From a virus: a stretch of DNA of 21,132 nt. Positions within the stretch are counted from its first letter, which is position 1, and every line of letters begins with the position of its first letter. Below are positions 16,338 through 21,132 of this stretch, piece after piece. Location: positions 1-21,132 of the IMG/VR virus record IMGVR_UViG_3300025168_000824, one strand, 5' to 3'. A program made the translations under genes and the position numbers. A model generated the notes under the pieces. That model was not told where the DNA came from. It did not search any database and was given only the letters and a program-made list of their open reading frames with translations.

Positions 16338-16770
16338 AATTATCTCCTAGTGTGTATAGTTTAACACCCAACCCACAGTGGACTGAGTGTTTGTTCGCTG
16401 CTTCTACAGCTTGTTCTGCTGTTGCGCCCATGAATAACGCACCATAGGCGAAGTCTCTACCTTCACCGAAGGCACACGGTGTGCGTCTATGTTCAATGGG
16501 TATTGGCCCTTGCTCCCACCTATATAGTCCGTGTTCGTTTACGACTACAAAGTGACACGCATTAAAGCCAAGTTGTGCGTCTGGGAACTTGTTGTGGAGC
16601 GAACCCTCAACATACCATTGTCTCATCTGTAGTATAGTTTGTAGTGGGCCAGCCCCTGATATTATAATATCGTTAAGTTCCCATGCCTTCTCTGTCTCCC
16701 ATTGGGCAGCACCATCAGTAGCGGCAGCATCAGTGGCTAGGGTGATGCCATCCCATACTATGACTGTCAT
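16306..16770 (-). CDS. HslV/proteasome-beta-like Ntn hydrolase
   Basis: A 154-residue protein resembling phage-encoded HslV/20S proteasome-type peptidases. Removal of the initiator Met would expose Thr2 as the N-terminal nucleophile (MTVIVWDGITLATD). Asp14 and Lys28 sit near the positions of the HslV Asp17 and Lys33 that support catalysis. Further pattern: IISGAGPL, a central strand FVVVNEHGLYRW, GEGRDFAYGALFMGATAEQAVEAANKH and a C-terminal CGLGVKLYTL strand, as in proteasome-fold proteins. HslV needs an ATPase partner (HslU); none is visible here. It may degrade host or phage proteins during takeover, or be a non-proteolytic Ntn fold. It starts at an ATGA overlap with the upstream membrane protein gene. 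Confidence 0.7.
   Translation of the reverse strand: MTVIVWDGITLATDAAATDGAAQWETEKAWELNDIIISGAGPLQTILQMRQWYVEGSLHNKFPDAQLGFNACHFVVVNEHGLYRWEQGPIPIEHRRTPCAFGEGRDFAYGALFMGATAEQAVEAANKHSVHCGLGVKLYTLGDNYVREKDTYTI
16343..16348 (-). promoter_or_regulatory. Ribosome-binding site of pyrophosphohydrolase gene
   Basis: AGGAGA on the - strand, 5 nt before the ATG at 16337. It lies inside the 3' end of the preceding gene and supports the 32-nt overlap as real. Confidence 0.65.
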
Positions 16771-16988
16771 TCAGGAAACTTCAGCTTCCATAGTATGTAT
16801 GGTTCTCCGCATTTAGTGTCGCATATTCTAGCTGGGATGGACTGGGCCTTGAGGTCTAAGGGGGTCTTGCCTACGTAATGCCATGTAGCACCCTGCTCTA
16901 CTTGTTCTTCAGCAGTCTTCAAAAACTCTTGGTTACTGGATACGAATAGTCCTCCAACTGCAACCATGATAGCTAAAATTATTGTCAT
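16767..16988 (-). CDS. Small membrane or secreted protein (73 aa)
   Basis: The N-terminus MTIILAIMVAVGGLFVSS is a hydrophobic signal or membrane anchor, followed by a soluble tail with two cysteines (ICDTKCGEPY). The start at 16988 is preferred over 17006 because GGAG at 16996-16999 is 7 nt upstream and the upstream stop is then 1 nt away. The stop forms an ATGA overlap with the Ntn hydrolase start. It sits two genes after the lysin, so a holin, pinholin or spanin-like lysis role is possible, but a single N-terminal segment and a 50-residue tail do not decide this. No family recognised. Confidence 0.65.
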   Translation of the reverse strand: MTIILAIMVAVGGLFVSSNQEFLKTAEEQVEQGATWHYVGKTPLDLKAQSIPARICDTKCGEPYILWKLKFPE

Positions 16989-16989
16989 G

Positions 16990-17187
16990 TTACGTCTCCG
17001 TTTCATCTAATAGTTTGTCTCTCAACTTCCGAATTGTCCGTTGAGCACTGTCTCTATCCCACTTCAAGTTCTCAGTCTGGTCTTCAAGTACTTTATTTCT
17101 CCATATTAATTCTACAATTTGCGTGTTTAATGCTTCAATTTTAAGAATTAAATTTCTTATTGACCAAGTATTATAATCCATTGTCAT
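16990..17187 (-). CDS. Coiled-coil microprotein (65 aa)
   Basis: Nearly the whole protein is one charged helix with heptad-like spacing: IRNLILKIEALNTQIVEL, then RNKVLEDQTENLKWDRDSAQ and RTIRKLRDKLLDE. There is no membrane segment. It starts at an ATGA overlap with the lysin stop (17184-17187), and a second ATG two codons in is possible. Its place between the lysin and a membrane microprotein raises the chance of a lysis-associated or structural adaptor role. Function unknown. Confidence 0.65.
   Translation of the reverse strand: MTMDYNTWSIRNLILKIEALNTQIVELIWRNKVLEDQTENLKWDRDSAQRTIRKLRDKLLDETET
16996..16999 (-). promoter_or_regulatory. Ribosome-binding site deciding start at 16988
   Basis: GGAG on the - strand, 7 nt before the ATG at 16988, inside the last codons of the coiled-coil gene. 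The upstream in-frame ATG at 17006 lacks such a site. Confidence 0.55.
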
Positions 17188-17843
17188 GTCCGTTTTAGTT
17201 TCTGTAACTTGTTCCAGTCTATCACCTTACTTATAGGTTGTTTAAACCTGACCTCATTCGGACCATCGAAACGCTGGCCTTTCATAGCTTGCTCGAAGTG
17301 TTCTTCTCGTTTCTCGTCATCTTTAATATGGTCAGGCCAACCTCTGTTAATCTTCTGAGCTTTTAAACCACCTAGTTTTGAACTTGTTGGCTGGAAACCT
17401 TGTTTCTTAACTTTCATTCTAACATTCCTTTCCCACCTATAGAAAATATGATCTTCAATCCTGACCTCTCTCGTCATTGCCTTTGCCCAAGATGGACTGA
17501 CCTCAATAGAATGGTAGTGTGTGGCTCCCTCTGTTGGGTCTATCCAATCTTCTCTAACTATACCAGTAGCAAGTTTAGCAGCGATACGAAACGCAGCCTC
17601 GTCTTTTGGCTGGTCACTCTTACCATCGCAGTAGAAGCTGAATTGACATTGGTCCCTAAGAACTGGGGCATCTAAGGGATTGTCGATTTTTCCTTGGGTG
17701 ATGACATCGCAAATATTGTCTGGATAACGGTCATCTTTCACTCGATTCATAGCTACCTGCCCAACTGCAAGCTGCCCGATAAGGGGTTGGTCCCTTGCTT
17801 CAAAGTAGATCATCGTTGCCAAACATATAATACTAGAGATCAC
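17184..17843 (-). CDS. SleB-type cell-wall hydrolase (endolysin)
   Basis: A 219-residue Hydrolase_2/SleB-family protein. LATMIYFEARDQPLIGQLAV (catalytic Glu15 in YFEAR), then GQVAMNRVKDDRYPDNICDV, QCQFSFYCDGKSD, GATHYHSIEVSPSWAK and IEDHIFYRW follow the family order. These enzymes cleave the glycan strands of peptidoglycan, so it is the likely endolysin. The C-terminal 85 residues are basic and unassigned. The start is set at GTG 17841-17843 because AAGGAG (17851-17856) lies 7 nt upstream; a longer reading from a TTG at 17891 lacks any site. The N-terminal hydrophobic stretch belongs mainly to the enzyme domain, so a signal or SAR sequence is uncertain. A lysis gene inside a replication unit is unusual. 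Confidence 0.85.
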   Translation of the reverse strand: MISSIICLATMIYFEARDQPLIGQLAVGQVAMNRVKDDRYPDNICDVITQGKIDNPLDAPVLRDQCQFSFYCDGKSDQPKDEAAFRIAAKLATGIVREDWIDPTEGATHYHSIEVSPSWAKAMTREVRIEDHIFYRWERNVRMKVKKQGFQPTSSKLGGLKAQKINRGWPDHIKDDEKREEHFEQAMKGQRFDGPNEVRFKQPISKVIDWNKLQKLKRT

Positions 17844-17997
17844 AACCTCTCTCCTTATCCAATCCCCCCACTGGAACTTGTAAGGCGACAAGCGACAGTG
17901 GGGGGTAGGTTACAAACCGTATGGGCTGGGGAAGTAACCTAAGCTCTTAGAATATGCGACACCTTATCATACTTTACTCCGCTGTCAAGTTGGAGTA
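17844..17997 (-). promoter_or_regulatory. Leader region of lysin gene with inverted repeats
   Basis: This covers the 141-nt gap, the longest in the window, plus the last bases of the preceding gene. It holds three inverted repeats: AGGTTAC 17907-17913 with GTAACCT 17934-17940 (20-nt loop); CTAAG 17939-17943 with CTTAG 17946-17950 (2-nt centre); TACTCC 17975-17980 with GGAGTA 17992-17997 (11-nt loop). On the - strand TTGACA (17983-17988) and TATGAT (17966-17971) occur but are only 11 nt apart, too close for a standard promoter. No T-run follows any arm. Regulatory function is inferred from length and structure. Confidence 0.45.
17851..17856 (-). promoter_or_regulatory. Ribosome-binding site deciding GTG start of lysin
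   Basis: AAGGAG on the - strand, 7 nt before GTG at 17843. It is among the strongest sites in the window and argues against the TTG at 17891. Confidence 0.7.
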
Positions 17998-18785
17998 TCA
18001 AACACACCATAGGCTTTTCGATAGTGTACGCTGTGTGTATTAAACACGGTATCTACGTTCTCAAGTACCATACTATCAGTAATATGTGTTTGTCTCCACC
18101 CTAAATTAACTGTCTGTACTAATAACCTGAGCAAGTTAGGGGGGTACTTATCAGTACGCATACACTCCAGAACTTGTTGTGTTATCTCAGGCGAGTCCCA
18201 CTGTGGTATAGGGTGGAGGTTGCGTATGTACCCTGTATCTTCTACAACTTCTTGTATGTACCCTTGTAGCGCACCCACCTTAGCCCTTGCCTTCAGTCCT
18301 CTCTTGAACCTCTTCACATCACGTAGCCACTGCTTACGAACCTTTGGTATAACAGTGTCAAGTAGGTTAGGCCGTGGGTTGAGGCAAGTTTGTGTGGCTA
18401 AGTCGAATTGCATACCAGTAAAATACTCAAGTGTGTTAGTATGATCTACATTAAGGTAGCGGTACAATGGAGGGTGATAGGCTTGTATCTTACTTATAAC
18501 GTATACCCCTTTGCGTTTGCGTGACAGCATAAGCGGAATGATCTTATAAAGCACAGTAACCAACGAATGATTTAAGTTTAGCAGTTCCCTCTGCGACACC
18601 GTGAATGTAAGTTTATTATTTCTATCTATCTCGAAGATTTTAATATTACTTATGTAGACAGCGTACAACCTGTTGTGCTGGTGCATCCTCCACCCACCGG
18701 GTAAAGGTTTACCCTTACTAATTGAGCGACAAGTATTAAATAGATCAGCGAAGTCTGAATAAGATGTCAAGTTTACTGGTCTCAT
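17985..18785 (-). CDS. Basic protein of unknown function (266 aa)
   Basis: No family recognised. The protein is rich in Lys, Arg and aromatic residues: PLPGGWRMHQHNRLYAVYIS near the N-terminus, a very basic centre (PKVRKQWLRDVKRFKRGLKA, about 148-167), and a mostly helical C-terminal part with LLRLLVQTVNLGWRQTHITD. The basic patch suggests nucleic-acid contact, but this is inference. There is no signal peptide or membrane segment. AGGAGA lies 7 nt before the ATG at 18785, partly overlapping the end of the upstream gene. The TGA stop falls inside a TTGACA at the start of the 141-nt gap. Confidence 0.7.
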   Translation of the reverse strand: MRPVNLTSYSDFADLFNTCRSISKGKPLPGGWRMHQHNRLYAVYISNIKIFEIDRNNKLTFTVSQRELLNLNHSLVTVLYKIIPLMLSRKRKGVYVISKIQAYHPPLYRYLNVDHTNTLEYFTGMQFDLATQTCLNPRPNLLDTVIPKVRKQWLRDVKRFKRGLKARAKVGALQGYIQEVVEDTGYIRNLHPIPQWDSPEITQQVLECMRTDKYPPNLLRLLVQTVNLGWRQTHITDSMVLENVDTVFNTHSVHYRKAYGVFDTPT

Positions 18786-18796
18786 ATCTAATTCTC

Positions 18797-19456
18797 CTAT
18801 TTAGTAAATTTAGCCAATGCAGATGTGGCAGTCATGGATGCTAGATCAACACCTTCAACCACTACTTCTTTCTTCTTACGGTCCACAATCTGTTTGTGTC
18901 GTTCTTGCTTGTCGTATGGAACCAAGTCCCATAACGGAGGCCATGCTTTGATGGCGGGGGCAAGGGTAGAGTATGTGTCCATAATTGTATTGACCCCAGC
19001 GATAAAGACTTTTCTTTCATCCTCAATCTTACGGATAGCATCACAGTACTTCTTGTACTCAGCCTTGAATGTATCCCATCGAGGGTCAGAAGGGTTGAGA
19101 TACCATCCACCATAGGTACGAGCTTCACCTACTAACCCATGTGACTCTCCAACTATTTCGTTGGGTATAGGTAAAGGAGTAGTTAGTTTCATACTAACAG
19201 TGTAATTATCGCTGGTAGACCACACATTCTCCTGACCACCAAAACCTCTTATTGATACCTCATCATTATTACGGAAGTAACTTTTAGGTAGCGATTGCAT
19301 AGCAATCTTATTATCTTGGAACACCAGATCATAGATTGTCTGACCCCAAGTATCAGGGTAGTTCTTCCGTGCTTTCTCGTCCCTATCACTGAACAGACTC
19401 TTTGCCTTATTAATAATATCGTTTCTAAGTTCACCACTAAACCTAACTGTAGCCAT
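18797..19456 (-). CDS. Possible Nmad5-like nucleotide-modification-associated protein
   Basis: A 219-residue protein. Its layout resembles phage proteins labelled nucleotide modification associated domain 5: an N-terminal SGELRNDIINKAKSLFSDRD, a tryptophan and DLVF segment, LPKSYFRNNDEVSIRGFGGQ, a helical middle (FKAEYKKYCDAIRKIEDERK), and MDTYSTLAPAIKAWPPLWDL near the end. The likeness is in general order and composition, not in a decisive catalytic motif, so confidence is limited. AGGAG sits 9 nt before the ATG. If correct, it would point to altered bases in the phage DNA or to an accessory in their synthesis. Confidence 0.4.
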   Translation of the reverse strand: MATVRFSGELRNDIINKAKSLFSDRDEKARKNYPDTWGQTIYDLVFQDNKIAMQSLPKSYFRNNDEVSIRGFGGQENVWSTSDNYTVSMKLTTPLPIPNEIVGESHGLVGEARTYGGWYLNPSDPRWDTFKAEYKKYCDAIRKIEDERKVFIAGVNTIMDTYSTLAPAIKAWPPLWDLVPYDKQERHKQIVDRKKKEVVVEGVDLASMTATSALAKFTK

Positions 19457-19458
19457 TA

Positions 19459-19605
19459 TTATTTACTCCTAGTTGTGGGTTGTTTTTTCATTGCCTTCTT
19501 GAGAACTTCTTTCATAGCGTCCTCATTCTTAGCAGCCTTGATCTCTTCTGTTATATCAATAGGCTTTTGGTTCGGCATATCAATTATAATACTTGGCATA
19601 TTCAT
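19459..19605 (-). CDS. Small gene encoding a 48-aa protein
   Basis: An ATG at 19603-19605 starts a 48-residue frame, MNMPSIIIDMPNQKPIDITE, then EIKAAKNEDAMKEVLKKAMK and a basic end (KQPTTRSK), with TAA at 19459-19461. It fills the otherwise empty 145-nt space between two genes, overlaps the upstream stop as ATGA, and has an AGGGAAAG purine-rich stretch directly upstream. The product is a short strand followed by an amphipathic charged helix. Function unknown. Confidence 0.65.
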   Translation of the reverse strand: MNMPSIIIDMPNQKPIDITEEIKAAKNEDAMKEVLKKAMKKQPTTRSK

Positions 19606-19796
19606 CTTTCCCTTTTTGTTACATGGACATCCCCATCGGAATCCATACTTACTTTCATTGAACTGTTAGCCAAACCCATAATGGTGTCGGCAAACCTATC
19701 CAATGCCTTACGTTGTTTGTGTATGACAGCTTGTTGCACTACGATAAACGCTATAGCTAATACTAAAGCAAAGACTGCGATCTCATATGTGTACAT
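19602..19796 (-). CDS. Small single-pass membrane protein (64 aa)
   Basis: MYTYEIAVFALVLAIAFIVV is a membrane segment at the N-terminus, followed by a charged cytoplasmic or periplasmic tail ending DGDVHVTKRER. The start at ATG 19796 is chosen because AAAGGAA (19804-19810) is 7 nt upstream; the longer reading from a TTG two codons earlier is less likely. It overlaps the preceding gene by 14 nt and ends in an ATGA overlap with the 48-aa gene. No family recognised. A holin-like or membrane-anchoring role is possible but unsupported. Confidence 0.65.
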   Translation of the reverse strand: MYTYEIAVFALVLAIAFIVVQQAVIHKQRKALDRFADTIMGLANSSMKVSMDSDGDVHVTKRER

Positions 19797-20061
19797 CAGC
19801 AAGTTCCTTTCGTAGTTCCTCGGTGTATAACTTTGAGGACGCTATCTTGTTGGCTTCGACTAGCCGTCCCACTAAGAACGCCGCACTCTCCAACACCCTG
19901 CTATGTACAGGGTCGGATAGAGTACTAGCTATGTACTCCAACTCTGTCACTGTGGCATCAAGGTCTATGGTGTCAGCTATATACTGACATCGTTCATAGG
20001 CTTCGATCCACTTGGCTTCACGTTTAAGCTGGCGGTTATACTCTACCTCTACGCTACTCAC
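19783..20061 (-). CDS. Small helical protein of unknown function (92 aa)
   Basis: An all-helical, charged protein: YNRQLKREAKWIEAYERCQY at the start, then a helical pair around ELEYIASTLSD and ESAAFLVGRLVEANKIAS. It starts at GTG 20059-20061, overlapping the stop of the VWA/metallopeptidase gene as GTGA, so it is translationally coupled to it. No domain recognised. It may be an accessory of the VWA protein, by position only. Confidence 0.65.
   Translation of the reverse strand: MSSVEVEYNRQLKREAKWIEAYERCQYIADTIDLDATVTELEYIASTLSDPVHSRVLESAAFLVGRLVEANKIASSKLYTEELRKELADVHI
19804..19810 (-). promoter_or_regulatory. Ribosome-binding site of 64-aa membrane protein gene
   Basis: AAAGGAA on the - strand, 7 nt before the ATG at 19796, inside the end of the preceding gene. 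Confidence 0.55.
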
Positions 20062-21132
20062 ATCATCACCGTTTCACCAAAGGGGGTATCATCCCCATCT
20101 CTGCCATTGGATACCCACAGTACAGGATAGCTGGGGGCAGAGCCGTAGTCATTGCAGTACAGATCAGTAAGAACAACACAGGCTACAGGCTCAATGCCAT
20201 GCTTCTCGATCTCTGTAAAGATAGGGCTGAACGCAGTACCGCCACCACCATGTGGCTCAATATGTACCTCGTCATCCCGTGCAAACTCATCGACATGGGC
20301 TATCTCAGTGTCGAAGTACATCACTGTAATCTTAGAGGGGTGCTGGTCCTCATGGATAGTCTTAACCTCAGCGGCAAACTGCGCTATCACATCGTCACTG
20401 ATAGAGCCACTGCAATCCACCGCTACAACAAGTTCTCCCATAGCTTCGCCATCCCTGCTTGGAAGGTATAGCCCTTGGCTTATGAAGCGGCGGTTAGGTC
20501 TTGACCATGTACGCCAGTCAGTCCTAGCCTTCTCGACAAAGCGTTGTAGTACATCACGCCAGTCTACCTTGGGGTTGAGTACCTCATCGACTAGCCTCTC
20601 CATGCCAGCAGATAACTTGCCCATCATCTTGGCGGCTTGAGCCGCTTGAGCAACCTTGACTTTCCACTCGCCAGCCTGTTGCTCCTGCTCCTGTTGTGTA
20701 CCCTTGGCATCCATGCAGTCATCCATGCCAGAGCCAGTGCCACCATAGCCCTCATCGCCGCCATCCTCATCCTCTGCTGGTAAGATGCTGTAGATACCAT
20801 CACTAGTACCGCCACCATTGGCATAGATATCCTCATCGTACAGGCCACAGTCAGGCATCTTGCCCACCTTGTCATCAATCAATAGCTTGTTGATAACGTA
20901 GTCACCTGCATGGTTCCAACGCTTATGAGTACGTTCATGCCGTCTGTAATTATGTTCAAGCATGGGGTGCATACACTCATGGGCAACAAGGAATAGAAGC
21001 CCCTCGTCTGTCAAGGTGTCACAGAAGTCAGGGTTGAACATCACCTTGCTACCATCGGTAGCCGCAGTAGGTATCTCATTGGTAATCTGGAACGGCATAT
21101 TCATGGCGATAGTACCAATGAATGGATGATCA
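20058..21132 (-). CDS. DUF2201-like metallopeptidase-VWA protein (5' partial)
   Basis: The frame is open to the right edge (codons for HPFIGTIAMNMPFQ precede and include the ATG at 21104), so the gene begins outside the window. Counting from that Met, AHECMHPMLEH holds an HExxH zinc site (H42, E43, H46). An acidic Gly-rich and Gln/Glu-rich linker follows (about 110-145). The C-terminal von Willebrand factor A domain has an intact MIDAS: D230-C-S232-G-S234, T290 and D314. This matches VWA-like DUF2201 proteins, which usually pair with a MoxR-type AAA+ ATPase encoded just upstream, here beyond the edge. In that family the pair is thought to act as a metal-dependent chaperone-like complex. The gene is visibly richer in GC than the giant gene. 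Confidence 0.82.
   Translation of the reverse strand, partial: DHPFIGTIAMNMPFQITNEIPTAATDGSKVMFNPDFCDTLTDEGLLFLVAHECMHPMLEHNYRRHERTHKRWNHAGDYVINKLLIDDKVGKMPDCGLYDEDIYANGGGTSDGIYSILPAEDEDGGDEGYGGTGSGMDDCMDAKGTQQEQEQQAGEWKVKVAQAAQAAKMMGKLSAGMERLVDEVLNPKVDWRDVLQRFVEKARTDWRTWSRPNRRFISQGLYLPSRDGEAMGELVVAVDCSGSISDDVIAQFAAEVKTIHEDQHPSKITVMYFDTEIAHVDEFARDDEVHIEPHGGGGTAFSPIFTEIEKHGIEPVACVVLTDLYCNDYGSAPSYPVLWVSNGRDGDDTPFGETVMM

Noticed and set aside
17844-17891. A longer lysin reading from TTG at 17891
   Set aside because: No ribosome-binding site precedes it, while GTG at 17843 has AAGGAG 7 nt upstream and starts right before the SleB domain.
18766-18774. Another AACTTGACA on the - strand
   Set aside because: It is inside the first codons of the 266-aa gene and lacks the GTAA and GTA parts of the motif shared at 13444-13468 and 17967-17991.

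Overview
The window looks like part of the genome of a tailed, double-stranded DNA bacteriophage. It is probably podovirus-like and probably infects a Gram-negative, possibly marine, bacterium. The evidence is the gene set: a T7 gp2.5-like single-stranded DNA-binding protein, a family A DNA polymerase with proofreading domain, a PrimPol-type primase fused to a DUF927-type ATPase, an SNF2-type helicase, two PD-(D/E)XK nucleases, a SleB-type lysin, a dATP/dGTP pyrophosphohydrolase-like protein and a giant PLxRFG-type protein. Genes are packed with 1-14 nt overlaps. There are no rRNA, tRNA, transposase, integrase or CRISPR features. The host assignment is inference only.

Layout. On the + strand, positions 1-5931 hold the 3' part of a giant protein gene that is open at the left edge, followed by a small lipoprotein gene (5940-6299). 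From 6304 to the right edge every gene is on the - strand and reads leftward as one long early/replication transcription unit. The two units converge with only 4 nt between stop codons. In transcription order from the right edge, the - strand unit holds: a partial VWA/metallopeptidase protein; three small proteins, one of them a 48-aa gene; a possible nucleotide-modification-associated (Nmad5-like) protein; an unknown basic protein; a 141-nt gap with inverted repeats; a SleB-type lysin; a coiled-coil and a membrane microprotein; an HslV/proteasome-like Ntn hydrolase; a MazZ/DUF5664-like pyrophosphohydrolase; DNA polymerase; a Cas4/RecB-like Fe-S nuclease; a VRR-NUC nuclease; an SNF2 helicase; two small unknown proteins; a four-cysteine protein; the ssDNA-binding protein; an HTH protein; a strong UUCG-capped hairpin; and the primase-ATPase.

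How the genes may work together. Polymerase, primase-ATPase, ssDNA-binding protein, helicase and nucleases form a near-complete replication/recombination module. The pyrophosphohydrolase could shape the dNTP pool. The Ntn hydrolase and the VWA protein suggest protein-quality or host-takeover functions. The lysin sits in the middle of this early-type unit, beside small membrane and coiled-coil proteins that could be lysis partners.

Points most worth checking: (1) the protease-like Ntn hydrolase overlapping the pyrophosphohydrolase gene; (2) whether the pyrophosphohydrolase, polymerase and possible Nmad5 protein mean modified phage DNA; (3) the hairpin just upstream of the primase; (4) a shared sequence motif at two of the longest gaps in the - strand unit; (5) a C-terminal motif shared by the ssDNA-binding protein and the four-cysteine protein encoded next to it. 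No stretch over 300 bases lacks a gene.
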